In this document: positions 1-4,736 of the stretch, in pieces | Layout: every line of letters begins with the position of its first letter | Position numbering within the stretch: position 1 is the stretch's first letter | Assembly: GCA_002389995.1 (NCBI GenBank) | Contig: DGRR01000006.1 | Location: 1 to 6,794 of the forward strand | From: Ruminococcus sp. UBA4383 | Lineage (GTDB): Bacteria > Bacillota > Clostridia > Oscillospirales > Ruminococcaceae | Direction of reading: 5' to 3' | Length of the DNA: 6,794 nucleotides | The notes under the pieces: generated by a model | What the model was told of the DNA's origin: nothing | The model's database searches: none | Seen by the model: the letters and a program-made list of their open reading frames with translations, nothing else | Position numbers and translations under genes: made by a program

Positions 1-183
1 CTTGCTGAGAGATTGGATTACAGCGAATATACCACTAAGGATAAATTACTGTCACAGGCTGATGAACTGGACGAACTGTTTCATACACCCACACAGACGC
101 AGGAAGAAAACTATAAAAGTCTGTTTGTTTATGCTAATACGATTTTGAAAGGAGCAGGTTCGATATGGGAGTATTTAAAATAA
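1..183 (+). CDS. C-terminal fragment of unidentified protein, 5' truncated by window
   Basis: Frame 1 is open from the first base to TAA at 181-183 and gives 60 residues with no start inside the window, so the gene begins upstream. The fragment is mixed charged and helical, with an acidic stretch (ADELDELF) and the C-terminal sequence YANTILKGAGSIWEYLK. It has no membrane segment and no motif I can assign. Its last 19 bases overlap the start of the relaxase-like gene in another frame, a tight arrangement that implies co-transcription and possibly translational coupling. From its position it could be a mobilization accessory or replication protein of the same element, but that is inference from context only. 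Confidence 0.6.
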   Translation, partial: LAERLDYSEYTTKDKLLSQADELDELFHTPTQTQEENYKSLFVYANTILKGAGSIWEYLK

Positions 184-698
184 TTCGTCATACGGACGGG
201 GGATACGACTATTTTAATCATGCTGTGAATTACGTTATATATGGACATACAGACTTTGGCAATGCAGGAAGTCCGAATGTAAATCTTGAATGTGCTGTTG
301 AACAGATGCACTATGTAAAGAAGTATTTTGACAAGAGGGGCGGTAATCCATTGTTTCATTTTATTGTGGTGTACAATACAAAGACAGCTTATGATGTTGA
401 ACGTGCAAAATCTATAACTCGCTCTGTTGCCGATTATTTCGCTGACAGATATCAGATTATATGGTGTGTACATGAAAAACGTATGTCAAAGAGATATGGC
501 GGTGTATCATCTATGTATCATGCTCATTTTGTGATGAACAGTGTCAGTTACATAGACGGTAAAATGTTCAGAGGCGATTATTCTGAAATATATGCTTTCC
601 TTGAACATATAAAACGTATGACAAACGATAAGTCGTGGACTTTGAGATATGGTTTAGACAAGGAAAATGTCTGTGAGGTCAATCAAAATGATATGTAA
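165..698 (+). CDS. Small single-domain HUH relaxase-like mobilization protein
   Basis: This 177-aa protein resembles the catalytic domain of relaxases, which nick oriT and carry the transferred strand during conjugative mobilization. Visible are tyrosines near the N-terminus (Y23, Y26) that could be the nucleophile, a beta-strand FHFIVVYN at 64-71, the segment IIWCVHEK (H103, E104), and the metal-site signature YHAHFVMNSVSYIDGK at 118-133 with H119, H121 and N125. Known Firmicutes relaxases are usually 300-500 aa with a long C-terminal region; here only the nuclease-like core remains, so it may be a reduced form or need a partner. ATG165 is preceded by AAAGGAG at 148-154, 10 nt away. It overlaps the preceding gene by 19 nt. 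The relaxase family is a fairly confident call; activity is unproven. Confidence 0.75.
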   Translation: MGVFKIIRHTDGGYDYFNHAVNYVIYGHTDFGNAGSPNVNLECAVEQMHYVKKYFDKRGGNPLFHFIVVYNTKTAYDVERAKSITRSVADYFADRYQIIWCVHEKRMSKRYGGVSSMYHAHFVMNSVSYIDGKMFRGDYSEIYAFLEHIKRMTNDKSWTLRYGLDKENVCEVNQNDM

Positions 699-744
699 GT
701 ACAGTCAGCCACGAAACTGATTATATTTGATTACAGCAAAAAGT

Positions 745-785
745 ATCATTCCCAGACAACCTGTAACGGTATATCTGGGAATGAT
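745..785. terminator. Perfect 12-bp inverted repeat, possible terminator after relaxase gene
   Basis: ATCATTCCCAGA (745-756) and TCTGGGAATGAT (774-785) are perfect reverse complements around a 17-nt loop, 47 nt after the relaxase stop codon. On the plus strand no T-run follows (AGTGGCATAAC), so it would be a weak intrinsic terminator there. Read on the minus strand the stem is followed by ACTTTTTG, a better terminator signature, although no minus-strand gene is visible to its right before 2804. It could also be a recombination or processing hairpin of the mobile element. Confidence 0.5.
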
Positions 786-802
786 TAGTGGCATAACATT
801 AT

Positions 803-816
803 ATTAAATATTTAAT
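803..816. repeat. 14-bp perfect palindrome upstream of excisionase relic
   Basis: ATTAAATATTTAAT is fully self-complementary and ends just before the AGGAGG ribosome binding site (818-823) of the broken excisionase gene. It shares 12 of 14 bases with the palindrome at 1044-1057 on the other side of the relic. The position suits an operator or a recombination-protein binding site, but AT-rich palindromes of this length can also arise by chance. Confidence 0.45.
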
Positions 817-829
817 CAGGAGGTATATT

Positions 830-1020
830 ATGAAAGAAATCATCTTGACCCGTGAGGAAGTTATGGAAACCCTTAAAATCGGCAGGAGTACATTTTATAA
901 ACTCATACATATCTGATACTTATGCACACAGGTCAAATACCTGATGTAAAGGTCATAAGAAGATATATTACAAAAGCTGCCGATTTGATAAACTACATTC
1001 AGAGCAACACAAAACGATAA
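830..1020 (+). pseudogene. Frameshifted excisionase-type helix-turn-helix protein
   Basis: ATG830 has a strong AGGAGG 6 nt upstream and reads MKEIILTREEVMETLKIGRS and then TFYKLIHI before TGA at 914-916. The frame resumes at 925 as HTGQIPDVKVIRRYITKAAD followed by LINYIQSNTKR and TAA at 1018-1020. Removing 17 nt (908-924) joins both parts into about 57 residues, the usual size of small excisionases with a winged-helix HTH_17-like fold: the LTREEV...LKIGRSTFYKLI...G.IP.VKVIRRY pattern is characteristic. Such proteins steer tyrosine integrases toward excision in conjugative elements; no integrase follows here. The 17-nt insert looks like an imperfect duplication, since ACTCATACATA is followed 17 nt later by ACTTATGCACA (9 of 11 bases equal). 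The second half has its own ATG at 922 but no ribosome binding site. Confidence 0.8.
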
Positions 1021-1043
1021 ACCTGTATGTTCTGACACGAAAC

Positions 1044-1057
1044 ATCAAATATTTGAT
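1044..1057. repeat. 14-bp perfect palindrome downstream of excisionase relic
   Basis: ATCAAATATTTGAT is fully self-complementary and matches the 803-816 palindrome at 12 of 14 positions, both differing bases being compensated so that symmetry is kept. It lies inside the second copy of the 26-bp direct repeat. It is a candidate protein binding site of the mobile element. Confidence 0.45.
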
Positions 1058-1113
1058 TACAACGATTTTGGGTATATGTCAGGTAGGGTAACAAGTTATC
1101 TGAAAAAACAAAA

Positions 1114-1150
1114 ATCCGAGGCGATTCAGTTCACCTCGGATAATTTTACT
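1114..1150. terminator. Bidirectional intrinsic terminator
   Basis: ATCCGAGG (1114-1121) and CCTCGGAT (1134-1141) pair perfectly around a 12-nt loop. On the plus strand AATTTTACTCTT follows, a modest U-tract; on the minus strand the stem is followed by TTTTGTTTTTT, a strong one. It insulates the gene beginning at 1231 from read-through out of the mobilization region. Confidence 0.7.
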
Positions 1151-1161
1151 CTTATTATGTC

Positions 1162-1190
1162 TTGACAATCAGTTTGTTTTGATATATAAT
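1162..1190 (+). promoter_or_regulatory. Consensus sigma-70/sigma-A promoter for the 346-aa gene
   Basis: TTGACA (1162-1167) and TATAAT (1185-1190) are exact consensus hexamers with the optimal 17-bp spacer. Transcription should start near 1197, about 34 nt before the ATG at 1231. It sits directly after the terminator, so the gene is its own transcription unit, and strong constitutive initiation is expected unless it is repressed. Confidence 0.85.
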
Positions 1191-1230
1191 ATAAAAAATC
1201 AATACTGAAAAAAACAGGGGTGAAATTGTT

Positions 1231-2271
1231 ATGTATGATATTGATTATGAAATACACAAGTATATTGATGAACAGGCTGACAGATATGTAGAATTTAATG
1301 AACTGCTGAAACAGAATCATATTACAATTGAAGATGCTAAACAAAAAATAAAACAGTTCAAAGAAAATTTTTACAGTCTTCTTGAAAAATATGCTATCGG
1401 CAGCCAAAATATCGTCGTTACTTGTTATGATTTAATGGAACGTATCAGACAGCAGCCTGATAATCTGGATTTGCAGTATCTTTATTTGTGTGTAATGACG
1501 GATTTCGGAGTGCTGAATACTTATGATTGCGATGAGGAGCAGGTAATCAGAAATTATCTTCGTCAGAATGAGTTAATTCGGGAACTGACAGAATTTTTTA
1601 AATTACATTCGGTGAACAGAAGAAAACTTCACGAATTAAAGAAATACCTGAAAAAGCCGATAAAAACGAAAGATGAAGAATATGAAGAAGAAACAGATTT
1701 TCTTTATCATCTGACCATACAGCATACCTTTTTGCATGACAGCATAAAAAATGAAGTATACAAGGAAAATTTAAGATATTTGCTGGAACATATCAACAGC
1801 CACGAAAAATTAAAGTCTGTCAAACCGTATATAATATTTGGAGTGCTTGCAAGAAAAACAGGTATGATGCAGAAACGCCGGCATTTTATGCCAACTTTAA
1901 AAGCTATATTTCAGTATCAGGATTATAATATTTACAGAGATAACGGCAAAAATTTCAATCAATACCAATCTGTATTGGAACTGTATGACCACTTGAAAAG
2001 GGCATATATTGATGAAGCAGATATAAATTTCTGTGATTTCTGTTTTGCAAATCTTTCGCCGTTAAGTGAATGGTATTATTTGAACTGTGAACCGAATGAA
2101 GATATACCGGTGACAGCATACAGAAAAATTCTTACAGTAATGCCTGAATCATTTCCTGTTATTATGAGCTATGATGATTATGGCAGATTGAATGAAGATG
2201 AACTTCAAATGTACGGCAAGGCGGAGGAAAAACTCAGGGAAAAGATGCTCCAAACAGCGATGTATCTGTAA
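1231..2271 (+). CDS. Hypothetical helical cytoplasmic protein, 346 aa
   Basis: ATG1231 follows AGGGGTGA (1216-1223) at 7-nt spacing, and a perfect consensus promoter lies upstream. The protein is rich in charged and amphipathic helices. Its N-terminal third is coiled-coil-like (ELLKQNHITIEDAKQKIKQF, then KENFYSLLEK). The middle has a basic-to-acidic linker (ELKKYLKKPIKTKDEEYEEE). The C-terminal half is aromatic-rich and includes the dyad FCDFCF, but no spaced Cys/His set that would make a zinc site. There is no signal peptide and no membrane segment. I see no catalytic motif and do not recognise the family. With its own promoter and terminator it is a single-gene unit between mobilization debris and small accessory genes, which suggests cargo. 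The coding call is firm; the function is unknown. Confidence 0.85.
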   Translation: MYDIDYEIHKYIDEQADRYVEFNELLKQNHITIEDAKQKIKQFKENFYSLLEKYAIGSQNIVVTCYDLMERIRQQPDNLDLQYLYLCVMTDFGVLNTYDCDEEQVIRNYLRQNELIRELTEFFKLHSVNRRKLHELKKYLKKPIKTKDEEYEEETDFLYHLTIQHTFLHDSIKNEVYKENLRYLLEHINSHEKLKSVKPYIIFGVLARKTGMMQKRRHFMPTLKAIFQYQDYNIYRDNGKNFNQYQSVLELYDHLKRAYIDEADINFCDFCFANLSPLSEWYYLNCEPNEDIPVTAYRKILTVMPESFPVIMSYDDYGRLNEDELQMYGKAEEKLREKMLQTAMYL

Positions 2272-2288
2272 AAATTTAATGTCAAGAT

Positions 2289-2341
2289 AAAACAGTTCCG
2301 AAATTTTAAATTCTTTTCGGAACTGTTTTGTATTTTCTTTT
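2289..2341 (+). terminator. Strong intrinsic terminator after the 346-aa gene
   Basis: AAAACAGTTCCGAAA (2289-2303) pairs perfectly with TTTCGGAACTGTTTT (2315-2329) over 15 bp around an 11-nt loop. T-rich sequence follows (GTATTTTCTTTTTT). It starts 17 nt after the stop codon at 2271. The A-rich left flank means it could also act on minus-strand transcripts. Confidence 0.9.
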
Positions 2342-2366
2342 TTGATTTTTTGTGATAGAATATAAT
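2338..2366 (+). promoter_or_regulatory. Probable promoter for the two small genes
   Basis: A perfect -10 TATAAT at 2361-2366 lies 24 nt before ATG2391. The best -35 at 17-bp spacing is a weak TTTTTT (2338-2343); TTGATT (2342-2347) is closer to consensus but only 13 bp away. The promoter overlaps the U-tract of the preceding terminator. Confidence 0.5.
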
Positions 2367-2390
2367 CATCAAAATTAAGGAGGAAAAACT

Positions 2391-2570
2391 ATGGTAGTAG
2401 CACTTATTTACATCGCTCTGGGATATTGGGCAACAGGAAGAACAATCTACGCTGACAAGATACTTATTGGTGACGGCAACGCAATTTTTGGAAGAAGGCT
2501 TGCTATGGGCTTTCTCTTCGGGTGGGCGTTGATACCTTGGGCAATTATAAAATTGTTTTTCGGAGGCTGA
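2391..2570 (+). CDS. Small two-helix membrane protein, 59 aa
   Basis: ATG2391 sits 7 nt after a perfect AAGGAGG (2377-2383), and the frame runs to TGA at 2568-2570. The N-terminus MVVALIYIALGYWATG forms one hydrophobic helix. A short polar loop follows (RTIYADKILIGDGNAIFGRR), and residues 40-57 (LAMGFLFGWALIPWAIIK) form a second, aromatic-rich helix. The basic GRR just before helix 2 suggests that the loop faces the cytoplasm. The protein ends in LFFGG. It has no recognised family, and small two-pass proteins of this kind are often accessory or toxin-like, but nothing specific shows that here. It is spaced 4 nt from the next gene, whose ribosome binding site lies inside its last codons, so the two are translationally linked. 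Confidence 0.75.
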   Translation: MVVALIYIALGYWATGRTIYADKILIGDGNAIFGRRLAMGFLFGWALIPWAIIKLFFGG

Positions 2571-2574
2571 TAAT

Positions 2575-2832
2575 ATGTTCATGAATGGCGAAAATCTCGA
2601 AAGTATAAGTGACCTGAAACGCTGTTTCTGTCTTGATGAACTGCTTTATAGTTATTACAACGGTGAACTTGAAATTTTTCTTGAAAAAACAGGCGAGCAT
2701 GAAAAGGCGGAGCAGGTCAGAAATATTCCTGAGAACAATGCCCTGCTCCTTTTGAGATTATATGATATTTTTGACCTGCCGTTTGAAGATTCAGAGGAGA
2801 AAATCAGGAGTGACCACGCATTAAGCCTGTAA
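2575..2832 (+). CDS. Small acidic helical protein, 85 aa
   Basis: ATG2575 is 8 nt after GGAGG (2562-2566), which lies in the 3' end of the preceding membrane-protein gene; a second ATG at 2581 would be too far. The pattern ISDLKRCFCLDELLYSYYNG (11-30), then ELEIFLEKTGEHEKAEQVRN (31-50), then an IPENNALLLLRLYDIF segment, resembles a short helical module I recall from many bacterial hypothetical proteins (I..I..L...F..D.LL.YY..G.L..FL...G....A..V..I). I cannot name that module securely. There are two cysteines (C17, C19), no membrane segment and no enzyme motif. Its last 29 bases overlap, tail to tail, the 3' end of the minus-strand regulator gene. It probably forms a two-gene unit with the membrane protein. 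Confidence 0.7.
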   Translation: MFMNGENLESISDLKRCFCLDELLYSYYNGELEIFLEKTGEHEKAEQVRNIPENNALLLLRLYDIFDLPFEDSEEKIRSDHALSL

Positions 2833-3160
2833 TTCTCTCGACTATTTCAGCAATTTCAATCATTTCATCAGGATTCAGTCCGTCAAGCGAATTTATTATC
2901 CTGTGAAATGCATCATTTTCCGTTGCATTTGTGTCTGAATCAATGTCAAGCAGTTTATGCAGTGGAATTTTAAGCCCGACAGCGATTTTGTAAAGTGTTT
3001 CAATGGTAGGGCATTTTTCGCCACGTTCAACTTTTCCGACATATGCGGGGTGAATCTCGGAAAGGAAAGCAAGTTCTTCCTGACTGAGATTCTGCTCTGT
3101 GCGGAATTTTCGTATTCTTTCGCCTATCATTCCCGATATGGTTTCTCTGTTTTCTTTCAT
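2804..3160 (-). CDS. XRE/Cro-C1 family transcriptional regulator, 118 aa
   Basis: An N-terminal HTH_3 domain spans about residues 13-71: IRKFRTEQNLSQEELAFLSE is the first half, and the recognition helix follows with HPAYVGKVERGEKCPTIETL, the classic pattern of phage-repressor-like regulators. A C-terminal helical tail (about 83-115, DAFHRIINSLDGLNPDEMIE, then IAEIVERITGLMR) probably dimerises. No protease or sensor domain is seen. The start is supported by AAAGGG seven nt upstream of ATG (minus-strand ATG at 3160-3158). It diverges from the operon starting at 3375, with a 20-bp palindrome over its own -10. The likely role is autoregulation and control of that operon, by inference. Its 3' end overlaps the 85-aa gene by 29 bp, so the two convergent transcripts would be antisense there. 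Confidence 0.9.
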   Translation of the reverse strand: MKENRETISGMIGERIRKFRTEQNLSQEELAFLSEIHPAYVGKVERGEKCPTIETLYKIAVGLKIPLHKLLDIDSDTNATENDAFHRIINSLDGLNPDEMIEIAEIVERITGLMRGHS

Positions 3161-3193
3161 TGTACAACCCTTTCCCTGATATTATTTGATTTT

Positions 3194-3213
3194 ATTTTAA
3201 TGTATATTAAAAT
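3194..3213. promoter_or_regulatory. Palindromic operator candidate in the divergent region
   Basis: ATTTTAAT (3194-3201) and ATTAAAAT (3206-3213) are perfect 8-bp arms around GTAT. A longer-range pair also exists: AATGTAT (3199-3205) and ATACATT (3223-3229). XRE dimers typically bind such dyads. The site overlaps the regulator's own -10 and lies 45 bp upstream of the operon -35, which suits autoregulation and possibly divergent control. Confidence 0.5.
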
Positions 3214-3222
3214 TTTATTCAA
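3194..3222 (-). promoter_or_regulatory. Probable promoter of the XRE regulator gene
   Basis: On the minus strand TTGAAT (3222-3217) and TAAAAT (3199-3194) are separated by 17 bp, each one base from consensus. The start site would fall near 3187, giving a leader of about 27 nt. The -10 lies inside the 3194-3213 palindrome. Confidence 0.55.
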
Positions 3223-3257
3223 ATACATTTAGGGTATAAAAAATATTGCCCAAAAGG

Positions 3258-3286
3258 TTGACAACAAGAAAATTCTATGATATAAT
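3258..3286 (+). promoter_or_regulatory. Consensus promoter of the HNH/ferredoxin operon
   Basis: TTGACA (3258-3263), a 17-bp spacer, and TATAAT (3281-3286) match consensus exactly, with an extended -10 (TGA before TATAAT). Transcription should start near 3293, leaving a leader of roughly 80 nt with no clear hairpin. So strong a promoter on an accessory operon fits a gene set normally held down by a repressor. Confidence 0.85.
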
Positions 3287-3358
3287 AGCAGACAATAATA
3301 TCAGTACTTTTGTAAAAAAATTGGAGAGAATAACAATAGTCCGGCAATGAGATTTATT

Positions 3359-3366
3359 GAAAGGAG
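3359..3366 (+). promoter_or_regulatory. Ribosome binding site that fixes GTG3375 as the start of gene A
   Basis: GAAAGGAG ends 8 nt before GTG3375. The longer in-frame start TTG3357 lies upstream of and overlaps this site, so it would have no ribosome binding site of its own. Confidence 0.8.
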
Positions 3367-3374
3367 ACATTTTT

Positions 3375-4724
3375 GTGAATGATAAGTTAGGTGTTACGCA
3401 GGATTATGACCGTTCAAATTATGATTCGACAAGTGCTAAAAAGGCTTATAAAGAAAAAATTTTTGGTGACAATGCAGTTATAAAAGACTCAGTAACAGGG
3501 GAAACTCTGCACAAAAGTCAGACCGCCGCACAAAATAAATATCACATGAAAAATGCTGACGGTGAAAATATTTCTAAAAAATGGGCAAAACATTCAGCAG
3601 AGACAGACCACATAAATTCATTAAAATCAATTCATGATAAAGTAAAAAATAATCCTTTTCTTTCAGATGATGATGTACGTGAAATCGCAAATTGTGATGC
3701 CAATCTGAGAATACTGCCTAAATCGTCAAATGCTTCAAAGAGAGAAAAAAGCGATTTTAATGTCGCTTTTGATACTGATAACGGACTCTCATTAAAAGGC
3801 AGAGTAAGTCTCACAGGACAAAAAATAAAATCAGATGTCGTACTTACAGCTAAATTTACAGCTCGTACCGCTGAAAATGTTGGCGGTTTAACACTGGATT
3901 CAGCAAAGGAAAGCGTTGCCAATAATGCAATGAAATTTTTACGGTTTGGAGTTGAACATATTGTAGACGTGGCAGAAGGTAAAGAAAGTATTGAAGATGC
4001 TGTTATAGATACAGGAATTTTTGCTACGGAAACTGTCGGCAAAGATGTGGCATCTGATATCATAGACGTTGCACTTGCAAACAATACTCTTTATCAGTCA
4101 TTAAAAAACAACGGTGCATTAGGAGAATTGATACAGGTTGCAACCATAATTGCAGAATCAGCTTCAAAACTTATTGACGGTGAAATTACTGCTGAGGAAT
4201 TTGTTCTTGAAATAGGGGACAAGGGTGCTACCATGGTCGCACAGATGATAGGCGGAGAGGTTGGTGCTGTTGTCGGTGAAATAATAGGAATATCAATGGG
4301 CGGTATCCTCGGAGCAGGTGCAGGAGAGGTTATCGGGCGTGCTATTGGTACAATGATTGCTACGGTTGCTTGCAATGTTATTATTGCAATAAGAAGGAAT
4401 ATTATAGGCAATCTCAAATCACTTGATGATTATAAATTACAGGAAAAAGCTATACATAAACTTGAATCACAAGCAATTGCAGAAATGGAATATCAGAGAC
4501 AGAAATTCCGCAGTATAGTTGAAAACGAATATAAAAAATGGGACGAAAATATTGAAGCAGGGTTTAATCAGATAGTGGGTTCTGCTTGTCAGGAAGTCTA
4601 TGATTTACATGGAATTACTGACGGACTTGACAGAATATTATCGGTATTCGGAAAGTCGGTTATGTTTAAAAATCTTGATGAGTATGAAGCACAACTTGAT
4701 ATGCCGTTGAGACTTAGTTTCTAA
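3375..4724 (+). CDS. HNH-nuclease-like protein with C-terminal glycine zipper (operon gene A)
   Basis: This is a 449-aa protein from GTG3375. Residues about 20-126 look like an HNH (His-Me finger) nuclease region: a lead-in with TGETLHKSQTAAQNKY, then ETDHINSLKSIH with D78-H79, then CDANLRIL with N110, and NASK with N119 and K122. This matches the H..N..N/H-K order of HNH domains that cut DNA; activity is unproven. Residues 195-283 hold two loosely repeated helical segments (VAEGKESIEDAVIDTG and IDGEITAEEFVLEIG). Residues 287-340 are a glycine-rich hydrophobic stretch with glycine at every fourth position from G293 to G325, suited to close helix packing and perhaps membrane insertion. A charged helical tail follows. 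There is no signal peptide. It is first in the operon behind a consensus promoter. It could be a nuclease effector with a membrane-linked domain; no known named system is recognised. Confidence 0.85.
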   Translation: MNDKLGVTQDYDRSNYDSTSAKKAYKEKIFGDNAVIKDSVTGETLHKSQTAAQNKYHMKNADGENISKKWAKHSAETDHINSLKSIHDKVKNNPFLSDDDVREIANCDANLRILPKSSNASKREKSDFNVAFDTDNGLSLKGRVSLTGQKIKSDVVLTAKFTARTAENVGGLTLDSAKESVANNAMKFLRFGVEHIVDVAEGKESIEDAVIDTGIFATETVGKDVASDIIDVALANNTLYQSLKNNGALGELIQVATIIAESASKLIDGEITAEEFVLEIGDKGATMVAQMIGGEVGAVVGEIIGISMGGILGAGAGEVIGRAIGTMIATVACNVIIAIRRNIIGNLKSLDDYKLQEKAIHKLESQAIAEMEYQRQKFRSIVENEYKKWDENIEAGFNQIVGSACQEVYDLHGITDGLDRILSVFGKSVMFKNLDEYEAQLDMPLRLSF

Positions 4725-4730
4725 GGAGGG
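4723..4730 (+). promoter_or_regulatory. Ribosome binding site of gene B overlapping the stop codon of gene A
   Basis: AAGGAGGG begins in the TAA stop of gene A (4722-4724) and ends 6 nt before the TTG start at 4737. The strong site supports an unusual TTG start and couples translation of A and B. Confidence 0.8.
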
Positions 4731-4736
4731 ATTACA

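Larger units (their letters stand above)
710..1061. repeat. Imperfect 26-bp direct repeat pair flanking the excisionase relic
   Basis: Copy 1 (710-735) and copy 2 (1036-1061) both read CACGAAAC, then 5 unrelated bases (TGATT or ATCAA), then ATATTTGATTACA. This gives 21 identical bases of 26 in the same register. The copies are 326 bp apart and bracket the hairpin, the palindrome and the broken excisionase gene. Copy 2 contains the palindrome ATCAAATATTTGAT (1044-1057). They may be recombinase arm-type sites, a duplication scar, or flanks of an inserted segment. The sequence alone does not decide. Confidence 0.5.

Noticed and set aside
129..473. Minus-strand ORF opposite the relaxase gene
   Set aside because: It is antisense to a gene with clear motifs and has no recognisable domain or ribosome binding site.
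922..1020. Second half of the excisionase as its own 32-aa gene
   Set aside because: ATG922 has no ribosome binding site and the product lacks half of the DNA-binding fold; a pseudogene is simpler.
1022..1165. Open frame after the excisionase relic as a possible integrase remnant
   Set aside because: The translation shows no tyrosine-recombinase motif and runs through a terminator hairpin.
1126..1407. Minus-strand ORF opposite the start of the 346-aa gene
   Set aside because: Its low-complexity, hydrophobic translation reflects AT-rich antisense of a well-supported gene and promoter.
2205..2582. Minus-strand ORF across the 2289-2341 terminator
   Set aside because: It crosses a terminator and a promoter and is antisense to two supported genes.
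2957..3232. Plus-strand ORF opposite the XRE regulator
   Set aside because: It is a shadow of the regulator, whose helix-turn-helix is unmistakable on the minus strand.
3357..3374. Longer start of gene A at TTG3357
   Set aside because: It lies before and overlaps the AAGGAG site that serves GTG3375 at 8-nt spacing, and has no ribosome binding site of its own.
3347..3382. Eleven-codon leader ORF (MRFIERRHFCE) overlapping the start of gene A
   Set aside because: The nearest Shine-Dalgarno-like sequence (GGAGAG at 3323-3328) is too far away; no attenuator hairpin is seen.
3632..4417. Two minus-strand ORFs inside gene A
   Set aside because: They are rich in Ser, Pro, Ile and Ala as expected of the antisense of a Gly/Ile/Ala-rich gene; no start signals.
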